Below are positions 46,006 to 54,822 of a stretch of 64,000 nt of DNA, one piece after another. The notes beneath the pieces are model-generated. The model searched no databases. It was not told the DNA's origin and saw nothing but the letters and a program-made list of their open reading frames with translations. The DNA lies in the NCBI RefSeq assembly GCF_009827515.1, contig NZ_WTYO01000001.1, positions 477,501-541,500 of the forward strand. The letters are read 5' to 3'. Position 1 is the stretch's first letter. Each line of letters starts with the position of its first letter. Position numbers and translations under genes: made by a program. The DNA is from Pelagerythrobacter marinus (lineage in GTDB: Bacteria; Pseudomonadota; Alphaproteobacteria; Sphingomonadales; Sphingomonadaceae).

Positions 46006-47648
46006 AAAAGAACTTCGCTCCGGAAAACGAACTGCTGTTCCTCGCGCTCGGTGGCTCGGGCGAGATCGGCATGAACGTCAACCTCTACGGCTGCAACGGC
46101 AAGTGGCTGATGGTCGATCTCGGCATGACCTTTTCCGGCGGGGAATATCCGGGCGTCGACCTGGTCTTCGCCGACCTTGAGTTCATCGAGGATCGCGCGA
46201 AGGACTTGGTCGGAATCGTGCTGACCCACGCGCACGAAGACCATATCGGCGCCGTCCCCTATTTCGCCGCCGAGCTGGGCGTGCCGCTCTACGCCACGCC
46301 GTTCACGGCCGACCTGGTGCTGCGAAAGCTGGCGGAGGCGGGCCTGACCGGCGAAGTCGACCTGCGGATCGTGGAAGACGGCGATCCCATCGCGCTTGGC
46401 CCCTTCACCGTTTCCTACCTCCCCTTGGCCCATTCGATCGCCGAAGGGCACGCGGTGCTGATCGATACGCCCCATGGCCGGGTGTTCCACACCGGCGACT
46501 GGAAGCTGGACGAAGACCCGATCGTCGGCGTTCCGACGACGGAGGAAGAGCTGACCGCCATCGGCGACGAGGGCGTGCTCGCGCTGGTGTGCGATTCGAC
46601 CAATGTCTTCAACCCGGCGCCGAGCGGCTCGGAAGGCGCGGTCTATGCGGGCCTGATGGAAGAGGTGAAGCGCCACGGCGGGCGGCGCGTGCTGGTCACG
46701 ACATTCGCCTCCAACGTCGCGCGCCTGCACACGCTGGGCGAGGTGGCCAAGGCCACCGGGCGGCGGCTCTGCGTCGCCGGGCGCTCGCTCGACCGCATCA
46801 TCGAGGTGGCGCAGGACAACGGCTATCTCGAGGATTTGCCCGAGCTGGTCGATTTCGATACCGCGATGGGCCTGCCGCGGGGGGAAGTCCTGTTCATCGC
46901 CACCGGCGGGCAGGGCGAACCGCGCGCCGCGCTGGCCCGGATCGCCGAGGGCAATCACCCGATCGAGCTGGCCGCGGGCGATGTCGTGCTCTTTTCCAGC
47001 CGCCAGATCCCGGGCAACGAGCTCGCGATCGGGCGGGTGCAGAACCAGCTCGCCGAACGCGGTATCGTGATGGTGACCGACCGGCAGAGCGAGATCCACG
47101 TTTCCGGACATCCCGGCCGGCCCGAGCTGGAGGCGCTCTACGACTGGCTCCGGCCCGAGATCCTGCTGCCCGTCCACGGCGAAATGCGCCACATGCAGGA
47201 ACAGGCCCGGCTGGGGCTGGCATGCGGCATTCCCAGCGCCGTCGTCCAGAAGAACGGCGACATCGTGCGCCTGGCCCCGGGCGAGCCGGGGACGATCGCG
47301 CAAGTGCGCGCCGGGCGGCTCGTGCTCGACGGCGACATCATCGCCCCGTCCGATGGCGAAGGCGTGGTGATGCGCCGGCGCATTGCCGCCGAAGGGGCGA
47401 TGGTCGTGGTGCTGGGGCAGGGGTTGAGCGTGGAGGTGGAGACGTTCGGCCTGCCGCTGGAGGAAGACATGGACGATTTCCTGGCCGAGGCGAAAACCGA
47501 CATACGCGATGCCATCGGCAAGCTGCGCGGCCGCGCGCGCAACGACCGGGAGGACGTTTCGGAAGCCGCGCGGCTCGCCGCGCGCCGGGCCGCGCGCCGG
47601 TGGTCGGGCAAGAGCCCCCAGGTCAAAGTCGTGATAGTGGGGGGCTGA
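46002..47648 (+). CDS. rnj: Ribonuclease J
   Basis: A 548-residue metallo-beta-lactamase/beta-CASP RNase. The Zn ligands are in [11 protein letters not shown] (His76, His78, Asp80, His81), with later [30 protein letters not shown] is the beta-CASP region. It has 5'-3' exonuclease and endonuclease activity and takes part in mRNA turnover and rRNA end processing. Having both RNase E and RNase J is usual in alphaproteobacteria. Four bases of overlap couple it to coaX; a DUF1467 gene follows by four bases. Confidence 0.96.
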   Translation: MKKNFAPENELLFLALGGSGEIGMNVNLYGCNGKWLMVDLGMTFSGGEYPGVDLVFADLEFIEDRAKDLVGIVLTHAHEDHIGAVPYFAAELGVPLYATPFTADLVLRKLAEAGLTGEVDLRIVEDGDPIALGPFTVSYLPLAHSIAEGHAVLIDTPHGRVFHTGDWKLDEDPIVGVPTTEEELTAIGDEGVLALVCDSTNVFNPAPSGSEGAVYAGLMEEVKRHGGRRVLVTTFASNVARLHTLGEVAKATGRRLCVAGRSLDRIIEVAQDNGYLEDLPELVDFDTAMGLPRGEVLFIATGGQGEPRAALARIAEGNHPIELAAGDVVLFSSRQIPGNELAIGRVQNQLAERGIVMVTDRQSEIHVSGHPGRPELEALYDWLRPEILLPVHGEMRHMQEQARLGLACGIPSAVVQKNGDIVRLAPGEPGTIAQVRAGRLVLDGDIIAPSDGEGVVMRRRIAAEGAMVVVLGQGLSVEVETFGLPLEEDMDDFLAEAKTDIRDAIGKLRGRARNDREDVSEAARLAARRAARRWSGKSPQVKVVIVGG

Positions 47649-47652
47649 CGCG

Positions 47653-47922
47653 ATGCAGTGGACTTCCTTCCTCGCGATCTATCTCCTCGTCTGGGTTCTC
47701 AGCGCCTTCGTCATGCTGCCGCTCGGCATCCGCACGCACGACGAACTGGGGATCGAGAAAGTGCCGGGCCAGGCCGACAGCGCGCCGGCCAATTTCCGGC
47801 CCTGGCGCGTCGTCCTGCGGGCGAGCATCCTGGCGGCCGTGCTCACGGGCCTCTTCGCGCTCAATTACCAGTATGGCTGGATCGGCGTGTCGGACCTCGA
47901 TCTCAGCCGCCTGTTCGGCTAG
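47653..47922 (+). CDS. DUF1467 family membrane protein
   Basis: An 89-residue protein with two helices (about residues 4-24 and 55-73). Between them GIRTHDELGIEKVPGQADSA is the conserved loop of the DUF1467 family, whose function is unknown. It is often found just after RNase J in this group, so it is probably the last gene of the nuo transcript. Its TAG stop overlaps, on the opposite strand, the stop of the coiled-coil gene (47919-47922). Confidence 0.88.
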   Translation: MQWTSFLAIYLLVWVLSAFVMLPLGIRTHDELGIEKVPGQADSAPANFRPWRVVLRASILAAVLTGLFALNYQYGWIGVSDLDLSRLFG

Positions 47923-50579
47923 CCGCGCAGGCGGCGGATCGCCTGCGCCAGCGCGACGTAGAGCTTGCCCATGTCCGAACTCAGCAGGGTCACGCCCAGC
48001 GCGTTGCCGTCGCGGGTGGAGAGCATCGTGCGCAGCATCCCCTCGAAATCGGCGACGTAGCGATTGACGTTTTCCTGGAAGTCGGGCTCGCTCTCGTAAA
48101 GCTCGGCGATGGCGCGCGCCTCGGTATTGTCCAGCAGGCGCACGGCCCGGCGGGTGAAGATGCCGCGGTCGCCGCGCATGTAGGACGCCCAGGCCGTGTC
48201 GGTCACGTCGCTCGACAGCGCCTTGGCAATATCGATCGCGTTCGAATTGAGGCTCTCGGTAATCAGGGCCATGCGCCGGGCGAAGTCGTTGTCCACCCGC
48301 TCCTCGGCCCGCTCCCGCGCCTGCGCGACGCGCGCCTCGAGGTTGCCGGCCAGCTCGTCGACCTTGGCCAGCTGGTCGCGCAGCTGGATCGCCGCCTGGC
48401 GGCTGGAATCCGACGCGCGCGAGGCAGCCTTTTCGAGCTGGCCGATCGATTCCTCGGCCTTTTCGCGCAGGACGGCATCGAGCGTTTGCGATGTTTCCGC
48501 GCCGATCCGTTCGGCCAGCTCGCGAATGCTCTCGCTCGCGTCCTCTCCGATGGCGGCGCGGGCGGAGCGCGCCGCGATCTCGAGCGCCTCGATCGCCGCG
48601 CGAAGATCGTCCTGCGCCTTGCCGGCAACGGCGGCGCCGTCGTCGCCAAGGCCGGCGACGGCATCGCGCAGGCGGGCGATCTGCTCGCCGTAAGTCTCGT
48701 TGGCCTGCGCCAGCCGCTCGTGCAGCGCGTCGATCTCCGCGATCGTTTCACGCCCGGTGCCCTGTGTCCCGGTGACCAGCTCGGCCAGGCGGGCGCCCGT
48801 GGCGCCGGCATCGTCGACGGTGGCCTTGAGCGCGGCGGCACGCTCCTCCACTTCGGCGAGGCGCGTTTCCGCCTCCCCGATCGCGGCCGGCAGTTCTTCG
48901 CGCGAGTGCTGGCTGCTCGCCTGGAGCAGTTCGAGCAGGCGCACGCTTGCCTCGGTCAGGCCGGCCACGGCCTCGTCCGTCCCGGCCAGCGAGGCGCGGC
49001 TCGCGTCGAGGCGGGACTCCAGCCGTGCGAGGCTCGCCGCCAGGGTTTCCTCGGTCTCGGAACCGTGACGCGCGATTTCCTCCACCGCCTCGCGCATCTG
49101 CGTGATCCGCCCGGTGATCGCTTCCCCCTTGCCGGCGAGGGCATCGGTCTCGGCCAGGTGCTCGGCGCGCCGTTCGGCGATCGCCGCATCGAGTTCGGCA
49201 AGCCGGGTTGAGAGCGCTTCCGCCACCTCGCCCTGCGCCGCCTCGAGCGCGGCGAGCCGCTCGGCCATGCGTTCCTCCAGCTCGCGGTCGCGTTCCTCGA
49301 TCCCGCGATCGATCGCCTCGGCCTCGGTCTTCAGGGCCTGCAGCTTGCGGCTGGCGGAGGCGAGCGCGTTCTCGTCGATCCCCTTGATGACATCGATCGC
49401 CTCGGACAGGCGCGCCTGCATGGCCTCGACCTGGCCGTTCCAGGCCTCGAGCGCGGTTTCTTCGCCTTCGCGCAGGGCATTGCCGATCGTCTTCGCCTCG
49501 TCGCGCAGCCCGCCGAGCCGCGCGCGCAGCGAAACGAGCGCTTCCTCTTCTTCGGAGGCCAGGGCCTCGTGCGCGGTGCGAAGTTCCTGCGACAGGGCGT
49601 CCGCCCGGCGGCGCAGCGCCGCGAGCGTCTCGATCTCGCGCCCTTCCAGGTCGACCCGGAACGCCTCGCTCTTTTCGCGCAGGGCGGCGAAGCGGTCGGC
49701 CGTGGCCCGGTCGAGCTGCTCGCCATGTTCCTCGAACAGGCGCAGGGCCTCGTCCACCCGGCTGCACAGCGATTCGACCCGCTGCTCGCTCGCCTGCCCG
49801 GACTCGTCGAGCCGGGCGAAGCCGCTTGCCAGCGCATCCACGTGGTCGCGGGCCACTCGCCCGGCATTGCCGATCTGGTTCGACACGTCCTTCGCCGAAT
49901 TGGCGATCACGGGCAGGTCGTCGCGCAGGCGGTTCATGTTCTCCAGCGCGGTCGCGCTGACCGAAGCGAGCGCATCCACCCGCTGGCCATTGTCCTCCAC
50001 CAGCCCGTGAAGGCGGTCGGCATGGGTCGAAAGCCGCTCGGTCGCCAGGCGGCCGAGGCTGTCGAGTTCGCGCGATTGCGAAGCGAGGAACTCGCGCGCG
50101 AGGCTCAATTCGCGGTTGATCGTGCCGAGGCGCGTCTCGAGTCGGTCCGACTCTGCGGCCAGCGAACGGGCGACTTCGCCGAAGCGACGCGCCTCGTGCC
50201 GGCTGTTGTGCCGGGCCAGCATCCACAGCACCGCGACCAGCGCGGCGGGTGCCGCCCACTGGCCGATCCAGCCGGTCCACTGGGCGGGGGAGGCCCCTGC
50301 CAGCATGGCCTCGCGGTGAACCCACGCGAAGGCGGCGGTCCAGCCCAGGATCGCGATCACGGCGAGGGTGGGCACGACCCAGCGGCGGCGCAGGCTCTCG
50401 TCATCCTCCACTACCGCCTCGGCCCAGTCGTCCGGCTCCGCCTCGTGGCCGTCGCCCGGTTCCGTACCGGGCGCGCCGAGGTGCGCCGCAGGCGTTGATT
50501 CCCCGCCCGCGCCGCCTTCCGGCCGCACCTGGTCGGGTGTTTCGGGCCCGACGGCCCTGATCTTGGTTCCCCCGCTCAT
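47919..50579 (-). CDS. Large coiled-coil membrane protein, TipN-like architecture
   Basis: An 886-residue protein. After about 65 acidic, disordered residues come two transmembrane helices (about 68-87 and 103-122). A long Glu/Ala/Arg-rich coiled coil follows to about residue 760, then a compact C-terminal domain (SYMRGDRGIFTRRAVRLLD, FEGMLRTMLSTRDGNALG). The size and plan match Caulobacter TipN (888 residues, two N-terminal helices, long coiled coil), a pole-marking factor, but by-eye similarity of sequence is not proof. An unrelated scaffolding or chemoreceptor-like role is possible. It is divergent from the HPt-like gene, with a 71-base gap holding a CtrA-like half-site. Confidence 0.6.
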   Translation of the reverse strand: MSGGTKIRAVGPETPDQVRPEGGAGGESTPAAHLGAPGTEPGDGHEAEPDDWAEAVVEDDESLRRRWVVPTLAVIAILGWTAAFAWVHREAMLAGASPAQWTGWIGQWAAPAALVAVLWMLARHNSRHEARRFGEVARSLAAESDRLETRLGTINRELSLAREFLASQSRELDSLGRLATERLSTHADRLHGLVEDNGQRVDALASVSATALENMNRLRDDLPVIANSAKDVSNQIGNAGRVARDHVDALASGFARLDESGQASEQRVESLCSRVDEALRLFEEHGEQLDRATADRFAALREKSEAFRVDLEGREIETLAALRRRADALSQELRTAHEALASEEEEALVSLRARLGGLRDEAKTIGNALREGEETALEAWNGQVEAMQARLSEAIDVIKGIDENALASASRKLQALKTEAEAIDRGIEERDRELEERMAERLAALEAAQGEVAEALSTRLAELDAAIAERRAEHLAETDALAGKGEAITGRITQMREAVEEIARHGSETEETLAASLARLESRLDASRASLAGTDEAVAGLTEASVRLLELLQASSQHSREELPAAIGEAETRLAEVEERAAALKATVDDAGATGARLAELVTGTQGTGRETIAEIDALHERLAQANETYGEQIARLRDAVAGLGDDGAAVAGKAQDDLRAAIEALEIAARSARAAIGEDASESIRELAERIGAETSQTLDAVLREKAEESIGQLEKAASRASDSSRQAAIQLRDQLAKVDELAGNLEARVAQARERAEERVDNDFARRMALITESLNSNAIDIAKALSSDVTDTAWASYMRGDRGIFTRRAVRLLDNTEARAIAELYESEPDFQENVNRYVADFEGMLRTMLSTRDGNALGVTLLSSDMGKLYVALAQAIRRLRG

Positions 50580-50621
50580 GTCCTTGAATCTATCACGAAA
50601 CCGGCGCGCTGAAACCCTGCT

Positions 50622-50629
50622 TTAACCAG
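50622..50629 (+). promoter_or_regulatory. CtrA-like half-site (TTAACCAG)
   Basis: Seven of eight bases of TTAACCAT, in the 71-base divergent gap between the coiled-coil gene and the HPt-like gene. A related octamer (TTAACTAT, 52302-52309) lies before the gene at 52329. Neither has the second TTAA seven bases on. An inference. Confidence 0.25.
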
Positions 50630-50650
50630 ACTTGCGATAGAGCGGGCAGG

Positions 50651-50959
50651 ATGGTCCACGAAAACGGCACTCTCGATGCGACACTGGCCGCGGCGGCGGG
50701 CGACGATCCCGCGCTCCTCGCCGAGCTGCGGGCCGCTTTCGTCGAGAGTCTGGAGCGCCAGATCGACTTGCTGCGCCGCGCGCGCTGCGACGGCAACTGG
50801 GAGGTCGCCGCCCTGCGGCTGCGGGGGTTGGCGGCCAGTTTCCACGCCACCGCCTTGCTGCAACTGGCGGACGAGGCCGTGGCCGCCGCGCCCGGCGATC
50901 CGGCGATCCTGCGCAAGCTCGAGGATTTTACCCGCGCCTTCGCCGCCGACCCGGCCTGA
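50651..50959 (+). CDS. HPt-like protein lacking the phosphoacceptor histidine
   Basis: A 102-residue all-helical protein. LRAAFVESLERQIDLLRRA and WEVAALRLRGLAASFHA follow the histidine-phosphotransfer (HPt) fold, in which the second helix reads A-H-x-L-K-G-x-A. Here the sequence is A-L-R-L-R-G-L-A, so Leu55 stands at the phosphoacceptor position. It cannot carry a phosphate in the usual way and may bind a kinase or receiver as an adaptor, or be a decayed module. The nearby kinase-like protein at 53292 has also lost its His. It is followed by three genes in the same direction. Confidence 0.7.
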   Translation: MVHENGTLDATLAAAAGDDPALLAELRAAFVESLERQIDLLRRARCDGNWEVAALRLRGLAASFHATALLQLADEAVAAAPGDPAILRKLEDFTRAFAADPA

Positions 50960-50991
50960 CCGGGCAGGTGGGCAGGCGGTCGCCAGGCCGC

Positions 50992-51020
50992 TTGGCAGCA
51001 GGCCCGGCCGGGCCTAGAAT
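50992..51020 (+). promoter_or_regulatory. Candidate promoter of the 51048 operon
   Basis: TTGGCA (50992-50997), a 17-base spacer and TAGAAT (51015-51020), the best consensus match in the window. The start at 51048 follows GGGAG by seven bases. It would drive 51048-54710 as a unit. Confidence 0.55.
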
Positions 51021-51047
51021 CGCGCGCTTTCAGGCGGGAGTCATCAT

Positions 51048-52319
51048 TTGCGCGTCGCCATCCTCTCGGCAATGCATCCCACCGGCTCGCACGGCGAGGG
51101 GCCGATCCGCGGCCTCCTGGCGGTCGCGGGCCGCAGCGCCGCGGCCCTGCAGCTCGATCTGGCGCTGCGGCTCGGGTGCGAACGGATCGTCTGCTTCGCC
51201 GAGGGGCTGGACGACGGGATACTGCCGCTGCTCCACCGGGCCGAACAGGGCGGGGCGAGCTTTCATGCGCTTGCCAGCGCGCGTGCGCTTTCGGGCCTCG
51301 TGCGTGCGCAGGACGAGCTGTTCCTCTTCGCCGAGGGGGTCGTGCCCGATCCGCTCGCGGCGGGCGAGATGCTGGGCGAGCGGTCGGGCGTCGTCGCCCT
51401 GCCGGCCGATGCGGGAATGGAGGCGGGGTTCGAACGGATCGACCGCGACCATGCCTGGGCCGGCATGGCGCGCCTGCCGGGCGCGGCGGTGGAGCGGCTG
51501 GCCGAAATGCCGATCGACGTCGAGGCGATCCCGGCGCTCCTGCGCCTGGGGCTGCAATCGGGCGTGCGGCTCGTCCCGTTGCCGCGGGCGGTGCTGACCG
51601 ACCGGCGGTGGACCCTGCTGCGCGACGAGGAGCACGCGCGCGCTTTCGAGACCGCCTGGCTGCACCAGCGGATCGTCCCCGCCCCGTTCACCGCGCCTCT
51701 CCATGCCGTGGCCGACCGGCTTTCGACCGCGCTGGCACCGCGGGTCCTCGCGCGGAAGGGGCGCGCGGTCCTGCCGTTCGCGGGCGGGGCCATCGCACTG
51801 GCCGGTGCGCTCGCCGCGGCCCACTGGGGCACGGGCACGGGCACGGGAACGGGCGCGGGCACGGGAACGGGCGCGGGCGCGGGAACGGGGGCCGGGGCCT
51901 TCGCTGCGGTCGCCCTGGGCGCCTTCCTCCTGCGCATGGGCGGGACCCTGGCGGCCCTGTCGCGCGACCGCGTGGCGGAAGGCGTTGCCGCGCGGGCCCG
52001 GCGCGCGCTGCCCGGCCTCGCGATCGATTTGACGCTCGTGGCCGTGGCCGGTTTCCTCGCGCCGGTCGCTGCGCTGGCGGAATGGCTGTTCGCCGCGGGC
52101 GCGCTGGTCCTGACGCTGCGCGCGCTTCAGCGGCTTGCCGGCGGCGCGGTGGCGGCGACAGCCTCCGACCGGGCGAGCCTTGCCGTCGTTCTCGCGGCGG
52201 GGGCGGCGCTGGGCCAGCCCCTGCCGGCGATCCAGCTCCTGACGCTCCTCGGCCTTGCCGTTCTCGCCTGGCCGCGCCCCGGCCCGACGGATAACGCTGG
52301 CTTAACTATGTCGCGCTAA
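51048..52319 (+). CDS. Uncharacterised protein: N-terminal Rossmann-like domain, C-terminal membrane helices
   Basis: A 423-residue protein. The start is TTG 51048, seven bases after GGGAG; ATG 51072 is an alternative. Residues 1-220 resemble a nucleotidyltransferase-like alpha/beta domain (MRVAILSAMHPTGSHGEG, LALRLGCERIVCFAEG, DELFLFAEGVVPD) but lack a clear metal-binding acid pair. Residues about 245-410 contain several hydrophobic helices. They are interrupted by a Gly-Thr/Gly-Ala repeat. There is no CDP-alcohol phosphotransferase motif. I do not recognise the family. It leads a three-gene run ending in the kinase-like protein. Confidence 0.65.
   Translation: MRVAILSAMHPTGSHGEGPIRGLLAVAGRSAAALQLDLALRLGCERIVCFAEGLDDGILPLLHRAEQGGASFHALASARALSGLVRAQDELFLFAEGVVPDPLAAGEMLGERSGVVALPADAGMEAGFERIDRDHAWAGMARLPGAAVERLAEMPIDVEAIPALLRLGLQSGVRLVPLPRAVLTDRRWTLLRDEEHARAFETAWLHQRIVPAPFTAPLHAVADRLSTALAPRVLARKGRAVLPFAGGAIALAGALAAAHWGTGTGTGTGAGTGTGAGAGTGAGAFAAVALGAFLLRMGGTLAALSRDRVAEGVAARARRALPGLAIDLTLVAVAGFLAPVAALAEWLFAAGALVLTLRALQRLAGGAVAATASDRASLAVVLAAGAALGQPLPAIQLLTLLGLAVLAWPRPGPTDNAGLTMSR
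51828..51899 (+). repeat. Hexanucleotide tract encoding Gly-Thr/Gly-Ala repeats
   Basis: Twenty-four codons alternate Gly with Thr or Ala, built on GGCACG/GGCGCG/GGAACG units. It lies between two hydrophobic segments of the 51048 gene product. The unit length keeps the frame, so copy number could vary without inactivating the gene. Confidence 0.8.
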
Positions 52320-52328
52320 GGCCGGGCG

Positions 52329-53288
52329 ATGACCGAATCCGGCATGAACCAGGCACCCCAGTCGCCGATCGAGAGTGTTCTCGCCGACGAACTCGCGCGC
52401 GGCGACGTCGTGCTCGGCACCGCCGGGCCGATGCTCGGCATGCTCCTGGCCAATTATGGCCATGGCCTTTTCAGCGACGAAGTCGTCGCCCGCGTGCGCG
52501 GCATGGTGTCGCACGCGGCGCGCCAGCTCCTCTATGCCCAGGCGAATGCCGCCGGGCTGGAGGACCCCGCCGAATTCGCGGCCCCCCGGTGCGACGACCT
52601 GGCCGAGGCCATCGGGCGCGAGCTGCGGTTTCTCGGCCATTGCCACGCGCTCGCCCTCGAATACCGGCTGGCGATCAAGCTGGAGGCGCGCAGCACGATC
52701 GACCCGGTCCTGTCGCCGGGTCTCCAGGCGATGATCGCTTCGCCCGATGGCGAAACGGCGCGGCTCGCCATGCAATTGCTGGCATCGCAGGCGCGGTTCA
52801 TCCAGCAGCAGCGCCGGATGGAGCTGCCGCTCGACGAACTGCCCCGGGCCCTGTTCGACCATGTCCTCGCCACCTGGCGCGGGCAGGCCGACGGGACGGA
52901 CGAGAACGCGATCGAACAGGCGAGCCAGCGGCTTCGCGATGGCCACGCCGAGCGCGCGCGCCGCCTCGATCTGCTGGCCAAGGCCGCGGCGGCGGTGACG
53001 GGCGGGGGCCAGCCGCTGGCCATCGGCCATTTCGGCGTGGCCCTGTTTCTTTCGGTCCTGGCCGAGCAATCGGGACAGGAACGCGAGATCGTGGCGCTGG
53101 CGACCGATGAAAGCCAGGTCGGCCGGCTGGCGCTGGCGTTGCGCGCGGCGGGGCTGAAGCACGACCAGGTGGCCGAGCAGTTTCTGCTCGTGCATCCCGA
53201 AATCACTTTGCCCGACGCGTTCGACACGTTGAGGGCGGATCGCGCGGCGACCCTGCTAGCCGGATCGGGCCGGAAGGAGCTGGGCTGA
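52329..53288 (+). CDS. Conserved-looking helical protein of unknown function
   Basis: A 319-residue, soluble, almost wholly alpha-helical protein. No signal peptide, membrane segment or Cys motif is seen. LLASQARFIQQQRRMELPLDELPRALF and the helical-repeat character recall the DUF2336-type proteins of alphaproteobacteria; written in parts, ARFIQQQRRMELPLDELP is the key stretch. That assignment is weak. A second ATG at 52344 is possible. It lies nine bases after the 51048 gene and three bases before the kinase-like gene, so it probably works with the latter. TTAACTAT at 52302-52309 precedes it. Confidence 0.65.
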   Translation: MTESGMNQAPQSPIESVLADELARGDVVLGTAGPMLGMLLANYGHGLFSDEVVARVRGMVSHAARQLLYAQANAAGLEDPAEFAAPRCDDLAEAIGRELRFLGHCHALALEYRLAIKLEARSTIDPVLSPGLQAMIASPDGETARLAMQLLASQARFIQQQRRMELPLDELPRALFDHVLATWRGQADGTDENAIEQASQRLRDGHAERARRLDLLAKAAAAVTGGGQPLAIGHFGVALFLSVLAEQSGQEREIVALATDESQVGRLALALRAAGLKHDQVAEQFLLVHPEITLPDAFDTLRADRAATLLAGSGRKELG

Positions 53289-53291
53289 GCC

Positions 53292-54710
53292 ATGAACGCG
53301 CAGGCCCCCGGATACCTCGCCCGCGGACGGATCGACGGCGACGACTGCCTGGTCGAGGCGGACGAGCCCGTGGCCAGCCTGCAGCGCGAATGCGGCGGCG
53401 AAGTGCCCGGCGCGCTGGCGATCCCCGGCCTCCTGGCCGAAATCGGCAAGGCGCGCGCCGCCGGCGCCCGTTATGCCACCGCGTTCGAAGCGCAGGCCGA
53501 CAGCGAGATCGTGAGCGCCCGGGTGGAGATATTTCCCCATGCCGGCGAAGACGGCACGTGCTCGATCGGGATAACCGACTGGCAGGTCGCGCCCGCGCCG
53601 GTGGACAGCGATGCCCAGGCCGCGAGCCGCCGGCTCGAGATCGGCCGCAATGTCGCCGAGCTATGGGCCCGGCTCGATTCGGCGCAGTGCGTGCTGGCGG
53701 TCGAAGTGCGCGCAAGCGATCTCGAGCCGCTCGGCCGGCGCATGGCCGGCGCGCTGGGCCATCCGTGGACCGACTTCGTCGATCTGCCCGGCACCGTTCA
53801 CGAACAGCCGATGCACTGGCGCCTGCTCGACGATGCCGAAGTGCGGGTGGCCGAATCGCAACGGACCTGGCGCGCGATGCTTGCCCCGGTGGCTCCGGCG
53901 AGCGCGGGGAAGGGCGGGTTCGAGCTCCTGCTCGTGGCCGATTCGGCGCTCGACACAAGCACTCGCGACGGCGATGAGTCGCAGGACAGCGGCGTTGCTG
54001 CTCCGCCGCCGCCTTCGCGGCGGATCGGGCAGGAGCTCTCGCCCGTCCTGCGCCAGCCGATCGCGCGCATCATCGCCAACGCGGAAACGATCCGCACCCG
54101 CCTGGCCGGGCCGCTGGCCGAGGAATACAGCAATTACGCGGCGGATATCGCCGCTGCGGGGCAGCACCTGCTGGCCCTGCTCGACGACCTTTCGGACCTC
54201 GAAGTTGTCGAATCGGAGGATTTCGACACCGCGCCGGACGAGATCGACCTGGCCGATGTCGCGCGCCGGGCCGCGGGTATCCTCGCGGTCCGGGCGAAGG
54301 AACGGCACATCGAGATCGCCGGCCCGGCCGACGACGTTTCCGTGCCTGCCATCGCCGAGTTCCGGCGCGTGCTGCAGATCCTGCTGAACCTGCTGGGCAA
54401 CGCGATCCGCTACGCGCCCGAGGGGACGAGCGTGCGCCTCAAGCTATCGGACAGGAAGGGGCGCGCGCGGGTCAGCGTGATCGACGAGGGCCCCGGCCTC
54501 TCGGCCGAGCAGCAGGCGCGCGTGTTCGAGAAGTTCGAACGGCTGGGCCGCAGCGGGGACGGCGGGTCGGGCCTCGGCCTCTACATTTCGCGCCGCCTGG
54601 CGCGGGCCATGGGTGGCGACCTGTCGGTCAAGAGCAAGCCGGGGCAGGGCGCGAGCTTCCGTCTCGACCTGCCGCCCAACCCGGCGAAGCGCAGGCGACC
54701 GGCGGATTGA
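53292..54710 (+). CDS. Histidine-kinase-like protein with Pro in place of the H-box His
   Basis: A 472-residue soluble protein. Residues 1-240 are a sensory region without clear PAS motifs. At 248-257 the sequence ELSPVLRQPI aligns with the H-box (LSHELRTPL): Pro251 replaces the phosphoacceptor His and Val252 the following Glu. The dimerisation helices otherwise continue normally (ARIIANAETI, AAGQHLLALLDDLSDLE). The ATPase domain is intact: N-box NLLGNAIRYAPEG, G1 DEGPGLS, F-box FEKFERL, G2 GSGLGLYISRRLA. It is thus a pseudo-kinase by phosphoacceptor, reminiscent of DivL (Tyr for His). It may regulate another kinase allosterically. Confidence 0.78.
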   Translation: MNAQAPGYLARGRIDGDDCLVEADEPVASLQRECGGEVPGALAIPGLLAEIGKARAAGARYATAFEAQADSEIVSARVEIFPHAGEDGTCSIGITDWQVAPAPVDSDAQAASRRLEIGRNVAELWARLDSAQCVLAVEVRASDLEPLGRRMAGALGHPWTDFVDLPGTVHEQPMHWRLLDDAEVRVAESQRTWRAMLAPVAPASAGKGGFELLLVADSALDTSTRDGDESQDSGVAAPPPPSRRIGQELSPVLRQPIARIIANAETIRTRLAGPLAEEYSNYAADIAAAGQHLLALLDDLSDLEVVESEDFDTAPDEIDLADVARRAAGILAVRAKERHIEIAGPADDVSVPAIAEFRRVLQILLNLLGNAIRYAPEGTSVRLKLSDRKGRARVSVIDEGPGLSAEQQARVFEKFERLGRSGDGGSGLGLYISRRLARAMGGDLSVKSKPGQGASFRLDLPPNPAKRRRPAD

Positions 54711-54822
54711 TGGCGCCGGCTGCCGCCCGCCAAGGGCGCGGCTCCGCAACATCTTTCCCAAGGCGCCCGCAGGCCGCCGGCGCGCATCAGCGCGATGCCG
54801 GCGACCCGGGGCCAACCTTGCC

